DNA of 50,767 nt from Chloroflexi bacterium OHK40 (lineage in GTDB: Bacteria > Chloroflexota > Chloroflexia > Chloroflexales > Chloroflexaceae), in contig SFCB01000060.1 in the NCBI GenBank assembly GCA_004367505.1, positions 1 through 50,767 of the forward strand, written 5' to 3'. This document shows, piece after piece, positions 8,833 through 18,270 of the stretch. The translations under genes were made by a program, and so were the position numbers. How positions within the stretch are numbered: position 1 is the first letter of the stretch; each line of letters begins with the position of its first letter. The notes beneath the pieces are model-generated. The model was not told where the DNA came from. It saw only the letters and a program-made list of their open reading frames with translations, and did not search any database.

Positions 8833-11800
8833 TTATTCCTCTTCGCGCAGCAGCCGCGGTGCCGCCAGCAGCCCTGCTGGCTTGAGTCGGTACTCGTAGC
8901 TCCAGTCGTCGCCGGTGGTGCGCCAGGCGTTGGGGCCGAACCAGAAGGCGCGCTCATCGGCGTTGTGGACGCAGCCGAAGGTATTCACCCGGCTGCCGTA
9001 GGCGGTGATGTCGAGACGATGCTCGCCCGGCGCCAGCGCGCCCAGCGCAAGCTCAAAGGGCGCGAAGGCGATTGGCCCCAGGCGTCGCCCGTCGAGGTTC
9101 GCCGCAAGCAGCGGAGCCTGGAACTTCGCGGCCCGCAGCGTGAGCGGAGCACCTCGCCCCTCCACGGTGCAGTGATAGGTGACATTGCCGCCGTAGAACG
9201 GCAACCCCTGGCTCGTCCAGTCGCCGAAGGCCAGTTCGCGAACCGGGGCGACAACCCGTGCCCGGCTGCCTGCCACCACAACGCCGAAGTCGCCGAGGAG
9301 GTAGCCGTACTCCAGCGAGCTCTTGCGCCGGTAGGGCAGCGTAAGCACCAGCTCGTGGGCCCCGGCCTCAAGTCGCGGGAGGGGCAGTGCCTGGATGGCC
9401 TCGTCAACGTACCAGCCTGTGGCTTCGGCCGCCACCGGTGCGCCGTCGAGGGTAATCGTCATCTCCCCGGGCCGTTCCACGGCGAGTAGCGGCGCCTCCA
9501 CGGGCGCGTCCACCTGGAGGGCAAAGCGCAGGCTCAGGCTCTGGGCCGGTGGCCCCTCAGGCTCCACCCAGGGCTGGGCAATGCGGTTGATGCGGATGGG
9601 GTAGCCGAGTCGGGCCCGCACCAGGTTGTCGATGCGCAGCAGTTCCTCGGCCGGCTGCCACGCGTCATCGCCCAGGCGCCACTCGGCCTGGTCGAGCAGC
9701 AGCACATTGGGCTCGGAGAGCGTCACGGGCACGGGGCCAGTGAGGCGGCCGACCTCGATGAGGCGGGGCCTGGCGTGGGCGGCGGGGCGCCTGGCCTTCA
9801 CCTCCAGCCCTGCTGCATGGGCTGGCGCGGGCTCCAGGGCGAGCAGTAGGTGGCCGTGCGCTGTGAAGTCCCACTCCAGCAGAGTCTTCCCATCGCGGTG
9901 GCTGGAGGCCAGCAGCTGAGTCTCGCCGGTCAGTGTATCGAGCAGCGTAGTCTGCCATTCGCCCCGCAGGGTGATCAGCACGCCCTCGCGGGGCCGCTCG
10001 CGGTCGAGGTTGCAGAGGAACACATAGCGCCGTGTGCCGTCCACGCGGATCTGGTGAAGCAGTGAGTCCGCGCGGCGACCGTCGGCGAGTTGGGCACCTA
10101 TGTCGCGCAGGTGCTCCACGGCCGCCAGGATCGCCTCGCGTTCCAGCGGCACCCATGTAGAGCGGGTGGCCAGTTCCTGCGCCCGCGCCGAAGGCTCGGC
10201 ATCCACCAGGGAGGGCACCTCACCGGCGAAGATTACCAGTCCGCCGGCCTCACGGAAGCGCTCCAGCCGCTCCAGCGTCGTCGCACGGATCGTGCGCATC
10301 CCTGGCACAATCACCGCGTCATAGCTGGCCTCGCCCACCACAAACAGCGCGCCCTGGGCGTCCCCTGCCCCCTGTGTTGGCAGCAGCGACTCCGCCACAT
10401 AATCGAAGTCGATCAGGCCGTGGAGCAGCCACTCTGCCAGGCCAGCGAAGACCCGCTCGCGCGCCTCACGCTCGACGGCGGTATGCTCCAGGGGGCCGTA
10501 GCAGAGCCAGTAGGACTCGATCGGATGCACAACAGCGACACGAGCGAGGCCATGGCCACGGGTAAGGGCGGTGTTCAGGCGGGCGAAGTGGTCCTCAACC
10601 AGGCGGTATTCACGCCACCAGGGGGCGTGATCGCCGATCGATGCCGGGTAATCGCGCTTGGCCTCGCCGCCCATGGAGACCCAGGTGAGGTGATGGACGC
10701 GTACGGTCACGCCGAGGGCCGCCTGCCAGTCGCCCTGGGCCTTATGACCCACGAAGTCGTAGTCCCAGTTCGTCACGCCGTAGAGCTCGCTGAGCACGCC
10801 AGGACGCCCATACTGGCGGGCGACACTCTGGGCCTGCTTGGCGGTGGTGTACTCGCGGCGGTCGCAGAGCATGTCGATGCCGGGAAGTTGGAAGAAGGCC
10901 AGGGAGTGCATCGCCTCGCCGATCGCGGCCGTCTGCGACTCCAGAGTCGGTTCCTCCATCATGTGGCCGGTGAGGGCGATGCCGTGGTCGGCGCACCACG
11001 CAGACAGAGTGCCAGCGAAGGTCCTGGCGAAGCGGTCGGTCACGTGGGCGTGATAGCGGTAGCGGGCCAGCGAGGCCTGCCCTCCAGGCAACTCCCAGAA
11101 GAGCTCGGGCAGCACATCTTCGAGGCGCTGGCCATAGCTGGCTGCGAAGCTTTCCGGGAGGTCGTCGGTCCAGGGGAGAATGCAATCGCGTGGTTCGTCG
11201 GCGCGGCCCAGGCCCTGTTTGCGGGTGAGCTGGGGCTCATCGGTAAAAATCGCGGGCACCAGCCCCCCAAAGTCGTCGCCCAGCAGTTCGTAGTAGGGCT
11301 CGTGGGTCGTTTGGATAAAGCGCTCAATCGCCGGGCGACTCAGGGTGTCTACGTAGCTCTGGTAGTTGTAGCGCGCACTCGTGGCCTCCGTCTCCACGTA
11401 GGCGTACCATACCGTGGTGCCCGCCGGCGGCGCCTCGCCCGCGCCAAGGCGGCCATAGCTTGCGAGTCGCCCCTGTTTAAGATTGACATAATACTTGGCG
11501 AGTAATGAACCTTGCTCGGTGCGGGTGGCGGGCGCAGGGCCAATCACCGCTTGCTCGGGCCCACGCGCCTCAGCGGCGCCGTAGGGCCTGGGGGTAAAGC
11601 GCAGATATTTCGCGCGGTGCTGATGCTCGGCGGTTACCAGCCCACCGCCAAAGCCGGAGGGCCAGCAATCCTCGTCGTAGAGCCAGGCGAGCAGCCCTTC
11701 GCGGCGGGCGTGTTCGGCGCAGGCCCGCACCAGCCGAAGCCACTCAGGGCCCATGTAGGGCGTCTCCAGGCCAGTGCGAGAATGGATGTGGAAGCCGCCC

Positions 11801-11958
11801 ATGCCCATCGTCTTGAGCACATCGATCTGTTGGAGCAGGCGGCGTTCGGTGAGCGCACAGTTCCAGGACCAGAAGGGCGCCCCACGGTACTCGGCGCTGG
11901 GCGTACGGAAGAGCTCGGGGTTAAGCACTGGCTCAACACTTCTGGGGTAGAGGTTCAT
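8833..11958 (-). CDS. GH106-family alpha-L-rhamnosidase
   Basis: This 1,041-aa protein carries canonical GH106-type features. An N-terminal catalytic barrel begins with FHIHSRTGLETPYMG and LYDEDCWPSGFGGG (about residues 91-104). Candidate acidic residues lie in GHMMEEPTLESQ and VLSELYGVTNWDYD. The C-terminal half is beta-rich with GH2-like binding modules. Known GH106 enzymes cleave alpha-L-rhamnosyl bonds in pectic rhamnogalacturonans. The start at 11958 (MNLYPRSVEP) overlaps the stop of the ABC ATPase gene as ATGA, so translation is coupled to the transporter; the longer ORF start at 12102 lies within the ATPase gene. No signal peptide is visible, in line with cytoplasmic digestion of imported oligosaccharides. 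Confidence 0.86.
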   Translation of the reverse strand: MNLYPRSVEPVLNPELFRTPSAEYRGAPFWSWNCALTERRLLQQIDVLKTMGMGGFHIHSRTGLETPYMGPEWLRLVRACAEHARREGLLAWLYDEDCWPSGFGGGLVTAEHQHRAKYLRFTPRPYGAAEARGPEQAVIGPAPATRTEQGSLLAKYYVNLKQGRLASYGRLGAGEAPPAGTTVWYAYVETEATSARYNYQSYVDTLSRPAIERFIQTTHEPYYELLGDDFGGLVPAIFTDEPQLTRKQGLGRADEPRDCILPWTDDLPESFAASYGQRLEDVLPELFWELPGGQASLARYRYHAHVTDRFARTFAGTLSAWCADHGIALTGHMMEEPTLESQTAAIGEAMHSLAFFQLPGIDMLCDRREYTTAKQAQSVARQYGRPGVLSELYGVTNWDYDFVGHKAQGDWQAALGVTVRVHHLTWVSMGGEAKRDYPASIGDHAPWWREYRLVEDHFARLNTALTRGHGLARVAVVHPIESYWLCYGPLEHTAVEREARERVFAGLAEWLLHGLIDFDYVAESLLPTQGAGDAQGALFVVGEASYDAVIVPGMRTIRATTLERLERFREAGGLVIFAGEVPSLVDAEPSARAQELATRSTWVPLEREAILAAVEHLRDIGAQLADGRRADSLLHQIRVDGTRRYVFLCNLDRERPREGVLITLRGEWQTTLLDTLTGETQLLASSHRDGKTLLEWDFTAHGHLLLALEPAPAHAAGLEVKARRPAAHARPRLIEVGRLTGPVPVTLSEPNVLLLDQAEWRLGDDAWQPAEELLRIDNLVRARLGYPIRINRIAQPWVEPEGPPAQSLSLRFALQVDAPVEAPLLAVERPGEMTITLDGAPVAAEATGWYVDEAIQALPLPRLEAGAHELVLTLPYRRKSSLEYGYLLGDFGVVVAGSRARVVAPVRELAFGDWTSQGLPFYGGNVTYHCTVEGRGAPLTLRAAKFQAPLLAANLDGRRLGPIAFAPFELALGALAPGEHRLDITAYGSRVNTFGCVHNADERAFWFGPNAWRTTGDDWSYEYRLKPAGLLAAPRLLREEE

Positions 11959-13007
11959 GAGGCCTTTGTGCTGGCTACTGGCGTAAGCGGAATTGCCCCG
12001 CCGGCACGGTGCTTCTGTGCCGCAGGGATCGCTGGGTCGTAGAGGTGACACTTGACCATACGCCCATCGGGCACGAGATTCGTGGGTGCCACGCGTGAGC
12101 ATACATCCATCGCGAAGGGACAGCGGGTGGCGAACTTGCAGCCGGTGGCCGAGAACTCATCCAGTTCCTGGCGGGCGAGCGCCACTTTCTCCGTCCAGCG
12201 CATGCGCGGGTCTGGTTCGGGCACCGAGCTTTTCAGGATCTGGGTGTAGGGATGGAGCGGGTTGCCAAGGACTTGTTCGGCCGGGCCCAGTTCTACCACC
12301 CAGCCTCGCAGCATCACCGCAATACGGTCGGCGGCGTAATACGCAGTGGCCAGATCATGGGTAATGTAGATAACACTCACGCCCTGCTGCTGCTTCAGAT
12401 CGCGGAAGGAGTTAACGATCGCCATGCGCAGCGAGGCATCGAGCATAGAAACAGGCTCGTCGGCCACCAGCAGCGAGGGGTTCGTAGTAAGGGCGCGGGC
12501 AATCGCGGTACGCTGCATCTGGCCACCCGAGAGCTCGTTCGGGTAGCGGCCCTTGATCTCCTTCAGTGAGAGGCCAACCGTGTGCAGCGCCTGGTCGATA
12601 TGCGCATCCACCGTCGCCCTGGTGGCAGTGCCAAAGTTTAAGGCTGTTTCGTAGAGGTAGCTCTCAATCTTCTTGAGCGGGCTAAAGGCAGCGAAGGGAT
12701 CCTGGAAGATCGGCTGAACCTCTTTCATGAACCAGATGCGTCGCTCCCGGGCCGAGAGGCGTGTCATATCGCGGCCCTTGAAATGCAAGTGCCCGGCGGA
12801 AGGCACGACCTGACCGAGGATCATCCGGGCCAGGGTTGTCTTGCCGCTCCCGCTCTCGCCCACCACGGCCAGAATCTCGGGGCGGTCGGCTGCGATCGCG
12901 AGCGTCACATCGTCTACGGCCACGAAGCGAGAGGTGGCCAGCCCACGGCGAACGGTGAAGACTCTGGAGAGCTGTTCGAGTTTCAGCAGCGCCTCGGAGG
13001 TCGTCAT
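11955..13007 (-). CDS. Opp/Dpp-type ABC transporter ATP-binding protein (DppF/OppF-like)
   Basis: This 350-aa ATPase powers import through the two permeases encoded upstream. Walker A GESGSGKTT is at residues 50-58, the signature LSGGQ at 159-163 and Walker B LLVADEP at 179-185. The C-terminal extension has the Cys-containing motif CKFATRCPFAMDVC of oligopeptide/dipeptide transporter ATPases (oligo_HPY region). The start and stop overlap both neighbours by four bases (ATGA), so the transporter and hydrolase genes form one coupled operon. Although the family is named for peptides, many members import oligosaccharides. Beside four putative rhamnosidases, a rhamnose-containing oligosaccharide is the likelier cargo. 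Confidence 0.93.
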   Translation of the reverse strand: MTTSEALLKLEQLSRVFTVRRGLATSRFVAVDDVTLAIAADRPEILAVVGESGSGKTTLARMILGQVVPSAGHLHFKGRDMTRLSARERRIWFMKEVQPIFQDPFAAFSPLKKIESYLYETALNFGTATRATVDAHIDQALHTVGLSLKEIKGRYPNELSGGQMQRTAIARALTTNPSLLVADEPVSMLDASLRMAIVNSFRDLKQQQGVSVIYITHDLATAYYAADRIAVMLRGWVVELGPAEQVLGNPLHPYTQILKSSVPEPDPRMRWTEKVALARQELDEFSATGCKFATRCPFAMDVCSRVAPTNLVPDGRMVKCHLYDPAIPAAQKHRAGGAIPLTPVASTKAS

Positions 13008-14119
13008 CGTATCGCTCCTTCCGGGCCGCCAGCCGACCGAGCACCGCCGGGTGATGGTCGCTGGGGCGTGAGCTGCGTGTCGGTGGCCAGTGGGCGAGGT
13101 TCAGCATTTGCAAGGCGTGCGGCAATCCGGCCCATACGCTCCTCGTTTATGAGCCAGCAAGCCACACGGTGGTTGGGGCCTACCTGCTCGATCAGAGGCA
13201 CCTCGGTTTTGCATACCTCCATCGCGTAGGGGCAACGGGGGTGGAAACGGCAACCGCCGGGTGGGTTGTCGAGGGCCGGAGGGCGACCGGGGATGCTCAC
13301 CCGCTCGGAGCGATCATCAATCTTTGGCAGCGAGCGGATGAGGTGCTGGGTGTAGGGGTGGCGGGGTTGGGCGAAGATCGTAGGCGTGTCGGCCTCCTCC
13401 ATCAACTGGCCGGCGTAGAGCACCGCCACGCGGTCGGTGAGATTGGCATGCACGCCCATGTCGTGAGTTACCACAACCATGGTATTACCTGCGCGCTCGC
13501 GGATCTCCTGGAGCAGCTGGATCACTCCGCGCTGTACCACCACATCGAGGGCCGTGGTGGGCTCGTCGGCCACGATCAGGCGTGGCGAAAGGATCGTCGC
13601 TAGCGCGATCGTGACCCGCTGGCGCATGCCGCCAGAGAGCTGATGCGGAAAGGATCCGAGTACTTTGTCGGGCAGCCCGAGCTCGACGAGGTAGGCTCGC
13701 ACCCGCTCGTCGATCTCGCGCCTGGGGGCGCGCACATGGGCGCCGATGAAATCGCGGAAGGTATCGCGGATGCGGCGCACCGGGTTCAGCACGTGCATCG
13801 AGCCCTGCGGCACGTAGGAGAGCTCTTTCCAGCGCATGGCCCGCAGCTCGGCCTGGCTGAGTGAGGCCATGTCCACCGGTTCACCCTCGAAGTTGTAGGT
13901 GACCGAGCCACCTACGATCGTCAGCGGGGGGGTGAGCATGCCGAGTAGCACCTTGAGCAGGGTTGACTTGCCGCAGCCCGACTCGCCCGCGATGCCGTAG
14001 ATCTCATTCTGGCGGATGGCGATCGACAGCCCATCCACCGCCTTCACCGTGCGTCGCACACCATAGGCTTCCGTAATGTAGTAAGCGCGCAGATCGTTAA
14101 TATTGGCGACGATATGCAT
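13004..14119 (-). CDS. Opp/Dpp-type ABC transporter ATP-binding protein (DppD/OppD-like)
   Basis: This 371-aa protein is the partner ATPase of the importer. Walker A GESGCGKST is at residues 45-53, LSGGMRQRVTIALA at 161-174 and Walker B IVADEPTTALD at 182-192. The C-terminal Cys motif GCRFHPRCPYAMEVC follows. The ATG at 14119 shares its A with the TGA stop of the permease gene (TGATG), and its own stop overlaps the next ATPase start (ATGA). The longer frame reaching 14437 only runs antiparallel-free inside the permease gene and was rejected. Two distinct ATPases are usual for this transporter class. Confidence 0.93.
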   Translation of the reverse strand: MHIVANINDLRAYYITEAYGVRRTVKAVDGLSIAIRQNEIYGIAGESGCGKSTLLKVLLGMLTPPLTIVGGSVTYNFEGEPVDMASLSQAELRAMRWKELSYVPQGSMHVLNPVRRIRDTFRDFIGAHVRAPRREIDERVRAYLVELGLPDKVLGSFPHQLSGGMRQRVTIALATILSPRLIVADEPTTALDVVVQRGVIQLLQEIRERAGNTMVVVTHDMGVHANLTDRVAVLYAGQLMEEADTPTIFAQPRHPYTQHLIRSLPKIDDRSERVSIPGRPPALDNPPGGCRFHPRCPYAMEVCKTEVPLIEQVGPNHRVACWLINEERMGRIAARLANAEPRPLATDTQLTPQRPSPGGARSAGGPEGAIR

Positions 14120-14988
14120 CAGGCACCTGTCCCTTTCGCTGCCAGGTTCTTCAGGCGCGTTCGCGGGTCGAGGAAGACTGCGAGGGCGCTGGAGACCAGG
14201 TAGAAGGCTACCACGACCACGATCGTGATCCCGATCGGTGCAAGCAGCCACCACCAGCGGTTGGCCAGCAGGGCCTGGTAGTAGTTGGCCCAGTAGATCA
14301 TGGTGCCAATCGTGGGCAGCGAGACATTCGAGAGGCCGAGAATGGCGAGGGTGATCTCCAGGCCGATCGCGTAGAGAAATCCGCTCACCATGTCGGCGAG
14401 CGTGAAGGGGATGAGAAATGGAAAGTGCTCGTGCCAAATGATCTTCAAGCGGCCCATGCCCGAGAAGATGGCTGTCTGGGTGAACTCCTCCTCGCGCAGA
14501 GCCAGGATCTGAGCGCGGTAGCGCTTGGATGGCCAGGCCCAGTCAAGCAGGCCGAGCAGCACCCCGAGTTGCACCATGCCCAGGTTACCCTGGAGGATCG
14601 TGGCGATCAGAATGATCAGCGGCAGTACCGGGATGACAATAAATGTATCAGTAAAAGCTGAGAGCACCCGGTCGGTGAGGCCGCCCACATATCCCGCAAA
14701 GGTGCCAATCAGCACTGCGATCGCTCGGCTCACCAGCACCGCAATCCCGGCGATGATCAGCGTGTTGCGGATGGCAAAGGTCGCCTGCCAGAAGACATCC
14801 TGGCCGAGGGCAGTGGTGCCAAAGACATACTCCCGCGAGGGGGGGCGGTTGTTTGGCACCTCGCGCCGGGCGAACTGGTCGTAGGGTGAGACAAAAGAGA
14901 GTGCTACCAGCACCAGGATCAGCAGGAGCATCCCCGCTCCCCAGCGAAAGGAGGGGCTGAACCTGAACATGTCACGGATGACTGTCAT
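14119..14988 (-). CDS. ABC transporter permease (DppC/OppC-like)
   Basis: This 289-aa inner-membrane protein has about six hydrophobic segments. The first is MLLLILVLVALSFVS near the N-terminus, followed by the periplasmic-loop motif FGTTALGQDVFWQ that is typical of DppC-type permeases. The cytoplasmic coupling region lies around the EEEFTQTAIFSGM stretch, with the ATPase-contacting loop after it. The ATG at 14988 (MTVIRDMF) was chosen because the reading frame upstream of it is not membrane-like and overlaps a degenerate region. The ribosome site is weak (AAGG about nine bases upstream). A 217-nt gap with a regulator remnant separates it from the partner permease gene, which is unusual in these operons. 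Confidence 0.92.
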   Translation of the reverse strand: MTVIRDMFRFSPSFRWGAGMLLLILVLVALSFVSPYDQFARREVPNNRPPSREYVFGTTALGQDVFWQATFAIRNTLIIAGIAVLVSRAIAVLIGTFAGYVGGLTDRVLSAFTDTFIVIPVLPLIILIATILQGNLGMVQLGVLLGLLDWAWPSKRYRAQILALREEEFTQTAIFSGMGRLKIIWHEHFPFLIPFTLADMVSGFLYAIGLEITLAILGLSNVSLPTIGTMIYWANYYQALLANRWWWLLAPIGITIVVVVAFYLVSSALAVFLDPRTRLKNLAAKGTGA

Positions 14989-15091
14989 AAGCGGAGCCTT
15001 TTTCAGCAACCTGCTATCAAACCTTGTGCAAGAGGTGGTATGATTGCCTGCCTCTGGCGCTACCGACTCAACTCCCCGCCCCACCACGGGA

Positions 15092-15205
15092 TCACCACGG
15101 TGATTTCGCGGCCTCGCGATCCCGCGCAAACGCCCCTGGGGCCGTTTGATCCCGCACGATCAGTGTGGTCGGCCACTCCCCGGTGTCGGATTCGCGGTTC
15201 TGCAC
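15092..15205 (-). pseudogene. C-terminal remnant resembling a LacI-family transcriptional regulator
   Basis: Read on the minus strand directly after the permease stop, this frame gives about 37 codons and ends with TGA at 15092-15094. It contains GEWPTTLIVRDQTAPG, which closely resembles the conserved C-terminal end of LacI/GalR sensor domains (typically PTTLVVRxSTAP). There is no start codon with a ribosome site and no DNA-binding domain. The fragment is in frame with the permease's TGA stop. I read it as the tail of a lost sugar-responsive repressor. The call rests on one short motif and could be chance. The rest of the gap (14989-15091) holds a short palindrome, ATCACC-ac-GGTGAT at 15091-15104, and no gene. 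Confidence 0.45.
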
Positions 15206-16204
15206 TCACTGGTAGCGTACCCGTGGGTCAAGCAATGGATAGATCAGATCGGCGATCAACACCGCAGTGGCAATGCCGATGATCGAGAAGATCGTCACGC
15301 CCATGATCAGGTTGAAGTCGGCCTGCAGGATGGCGGTGTAGAGCTGGAAACCGATGCCGGGGTATGAGAAGACCACCTCGGTAATCAGGGCACCGTTGAA
15401 GAGCGCACCGAGCGAGAGGGCCAGGTCGGTGACCTGGGGTAGCAGGCTATTGCGCAGCACATAGCGCCCGATAATCCTGGGGGTGGGCACAGCGGCCAGC
15501 TCGGCGTAACTCACATAGCTGCTAGCGATCACCCGGCCGGCGAGGGCCTTGGCGATCAGGAAGCGGAAGGAGGTGCCGAGCAACACCAGCGAGAGTGCGG
15601 GGAGGAAGGCGTGGCGCAGGATGCTGCCGATGTAGGCCAGGGTAAAGCCGGGCCGCCCGGTGGCACCACCAACCAGTGGGAAGATCGGGAGATAGTAGGC
15701 GAAGGCCATCACGAGCAGCAGCGAGAGAATAAAGTAAGGCACCGGGTAGATGACAATCAGGATTTTGTCGAGCGTCTGCGACCAGAGCTTGTTTGGGTAG
15801 TAGGCGGCGAGGGTGCCGAGCAGGATGCCCAGGGTCCACGAGATCAGGATGGACGTACCGAGCAGTCCTATCGTCCAGGGCAGACCGTTGGCGATGATGG
15901 TCGTAACGGGCGTAGGAAAGGCGCCGAGTGAGGGACCGAGATCGCCCTGGAACAACCGGCCCCAGAAGCGGAAATATTGCTCGACGGGTGAGCCCTGGAG
16001 CCCATACATATCGCGGATAGCATTCTGGAAGCTCTCCATGGCCCGTGGGTCGATGGCGGTGTTGGCGGTCACCCGTCGCAGTGTCTGCTCCACCGGATCG
16101 CCGGGAAGCAACCGGGGGATGGTAAAGGTGATCGTTACGCCAATCACAATCACGACCAGCCACTGGAGCAAGCGAGGCAGGATGTATGTTTTGAGCAGAT
16201 CCAT
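15206..16204 (-). CDS. ABC transporter permease (DppB/OppB-like)
   Basis: This 332-aa membrane protein has the family layout: an N-terminal helix (LLQWLVVIVIGVTITFTIPR), the conserved LLPGDPVEQ segment, a large periplasmic loop, then five helices. The C-terminal coupling region includes AELAAVPTPRIIGRYVLRN and the late motif EVVFSYPGIGFQLY. It pairs with the DppC-like permease to form the translocation pore. The ATG at 16204 has an excellent AGGAGG six bases upstream. The gene lies 59 nt downstream of the binding-protein gene and is followed in frame by the LacI-like remnant. Confidence 0.93.
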   Translation of the reverse strand: MDLLKTYILPRLLQWLVVIVIGVTITFTIPRLLPGDPVEQTLRRVTANTAIDPRAMESFQNAIRDMYGLQGSPVEQYFRFWGRLFQGDLGPSLGAFPTPVTTIIANGLPWTIGLLGTSILISWTLGILLGTLAAYYPNKLWSQTLDKILIVIYPVPYFILSLLLVMAFAYYLPIFPLVGGATGRPGFTLAYIGSILRHAFLPALSLVLLGTSFRFLIAKALAGRVIASSYVSYAELAAVPTPRIIGRYVLRNSLLPQVTDLALSLGALFNGALITEVVFSYPGIGFQLYTAILQADFNLIMGVTIFSIIGIATAVLIADLIYPLLDPRVRYQ

Positions 16205-16263
16205 CGTGTGCCTCCTGGAGCCCTGCCAGGCGCGCTGGTGCACCTGGCAGGGCTGCTAGCAGC

Positions 16264-18270
16264 CTACTGCTTCGGTTTCAGGTCGGCGAAGGTGAAGCGC
16301 CCGCCCATGAACCAGTAGAGCGGCTGGCGCGTTGGGTTCTCGTTGGTGGGCCAGCCGGTCCAGTAGGTGTCGTCGAAGGAGGTGAACTTCTTGAAGCTGA
16401 TGGTGTTCGTGGTGAGCATATTCTCCACCCAGTACTTCATGGCCTCCTGGCCGAGCTCCGGCACACGTGGATCATCGGGTGAGAGCGTCGCCAGTTCGTC
16501 GATGATCGCGTCGAGCTCAGGGGCCTTGAAGCGCACCGAGTTGGTGCTGCCCATCGTGGTCGCGTCGGTGCCGATTGGCGCCAGGTTGCGGCCGTGAACG
16601 TTATTCAGGGCCTGCCAGAGGTCGGAGTTGGCATTCACCGGCAGCATGCCCCACGAAGAGGTGGCTTCGAAGTCGCCGGTGCTCTGGCGTGTGGTGTAGG
16701 GATTGCGCTCCAGCGCCTCGATCTCTACCTCGATGCCGAAGGCCTGCATCTGGTCCTCGAAGCCAGTAGCCAGGCGATAGACATCATTCTCATCAGGTGC
16801 GGCCAGCATGCGGATCACGAAGGGCTCGCCGTCGGGCTTGCGCCACATGTTGTCGCTACCCCTGGTGAAGCCGGCTTTGAGCAGGAGCTTCTCGGCGGCC
16901 TCCGGATCGTACTTCCACCAGCCCATGCCGAAGCGGTTGCGCAGGCCCTCGGTGTCGCTGTCCTCGGGCACATTGTAGCCCTGCTCGCGGGCCCAGGCAG
17001 CGATCTTCTTTGGCACATCAGGGTCGTAGGGCTGGTAGCTCTCGCCATTGCCCAGGTCGATCGTCAGCTCCTTCAGCCAGGGCTCCAGCGGCACGTGGTA
17101 GAGCTCCATCAGCAGGGTGGTGGCCGGCAGCGGCAGCGGGGTGACGCGGGTGACGCCGCCGATATAGTTCGTCTGCAGGTCCACAATGTCGGTGGCCAGG
17201 GTCAAGGCCCAGCGCACGTCTTTGTTGTCGAAGGGGGCTACGGTGTGGTTGAAGCCGAAGAAGCGGTAGTCGAGCTCGTTGGGGTAGGCCCAGGGGAAGT
17301 CGGCGAACCAGGAGCGCATGGTGGGCGTGCTGCCCTGGATGGCCTGGAAGGCTTCGATGTCGGCGTCGAAGAGAATGTCGAGGTTATGGCGCGAAGCCGC
17401 GATGGCCTTCTTGGCGCTGTCGCCGTAGAAGATCGTCAGGATGTACTCGGGGCCGGGGTTGCCGGTCACCATGCCCACCGTGGTCGCCTGCCAGTCTTCG
17501 CGGCGCTTCCAGAGTTCCCAGAAGCCGTTCGGGTCACGCTCCTGGGGCACGTAGGCACCCAGAGAGACCGGCGGGTTGAAGGTGAAGGTGAGCGGGTCCT
17601 CCGCCGTCTCCCAGATATGCTTGGGCATGATGTAGACGGCATTGTAGCGAGCGGTGAAGAAGGTGTGGAAGCGGGGGTTGGCCTCCTTGAGCGTAAAGAC
17701 CACAGTGGTGGGGTCGCTCGCGACTACGCGCTCGGTGTAGAGGCCGAGGTTCGTGCCAAAGAGCATGCCGGGGGTGTTGATCAGCGTCTCAACGGTGAAG
17801 ACGACATCGTCTGCCGTGAATGCGACCCCGTCCGACCACATTACGCCCTCCCGCAGCTTCACCGTCATCTCGGTGAAATCGTCGTTGTATGTGGGCGGCT
17901 CGGCAGCCAAGCCGTTGATCCACGTGCCGGTCTCCTGATCGAGGTACCAGAGCGTGTCGTAGAGCAGGCCCTGGCGGGTGGGTGTGGGCGGGCCAGGTAC
18001 AAAGAAGTTGTAGTTGTCTACTACGCTATAGCGGAAGATCTGGTCCACCACCAGCACACTCTCGCGGGGCACATCCACGGGCAGGTCGGAGCTGGCCGAG
18101 GGTTCGGCCGGGGCGGGGGGCTGGGTGGCAGGCGCGGCTGGGGCGGCGGTTGCTTCGCCCGCTGGGGTATCTGGCTCGGCTGTGCTCTGGGCGGCGGGTG
18201 GGGTGCTGCATGCGGCGAGCAGTACACTCAGCGCGAACAGCATGGCCAGCAGGACGCGGAATCGACCCAT
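16264..18270 (-). CDS. ABC transporter substrate-binding lipoprotein (SBP_bac_5 family)
   Basis: This 668-aa extracytoplasmic solute-binding protein feeds the importer. It begins with a lipoprotein signal peptide (MGRFRVLLAMLFALSVLLAAC) whose lipobox LAAC places the lipidated Cys at residue 21. A Pro/Ala-rich linker follows, then a family-5 binding domain with typical stretches VKLREGVMWSDGVAFTADDV and NHTVAPFDNKDVRWALT. The start at 18270 follows AAGGAGG with six bases between; the longer frame to 18495 has no signal peptide at its start. It is longer than many peptide-binding members, in keeping with a large or branched glycan ligand. It is the first gene of the operon, and a 657-nt regulatory gap separates it from the divergent two-component genes. 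Confidence 0.93.
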   Translation of the reverse strand: MGRFRVLLAMLFALSVLLAACSTPPAAQSTAEPDTPAGEATAAPAAPATQPPAPAEPSASSDLPVDVPRESVLVVDQIFRYSVVDNYNFFVPGPPTPTRQGLLYDTLWYLDQETGTWINGLAAEPPTYNDDFTEMTVKLREGVMWSDGVAFTADDVVFTVETLINTPGMLFGTNLGLYTERVVASDPTTVVFTLKEANPRFHTFFTARYNAVYIMPKHIWETAEDPLTFTFNPPVSLGAYVPQERDPNGFWELWKRREDWQATTVGMVTGNPGPEYILTIFYGDSAKKAIAASRHNLDILFDADIEAFQAIQGSTPTMRSWFADFPWAYPNELDYRFFGFNHTVAPFDNKDVRWALTLATDIVDLQTNYIGGVTRVTPLPLPATTLLMELYHVPLEPWLKELTIDLGNGESYQPYDPDVPKKIAAWAREQGYNVPEDSDTEGLRNRFGMGWWKYDPEAAEKLLLKAGFTRGSDNMWRKPDGEPFVIRMLAAPDENDVYRLATGFEDQMQAFGIEVEIEALERNPYTTRQSTGDFEATSSWGMLPVNANSDLWQALNNVHGRNLAPIGTDATTMGSTNSVRFKAPELDAIIDELATLSPDDPRVPELGQEAMKYWVENMLTTNTISFKKFTSFDDTYWTGWPTNENPTRQPLYWFMGGRFTFADLKPKQ

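Noticed and set aside
13004-14437. 477-aa version of the DppD-like ATPase
   Set aside because: The first 106 codons lie inside the permease gene out of frame. The ATG at 14119 overlaps the permease stop and begins the conserved domain.
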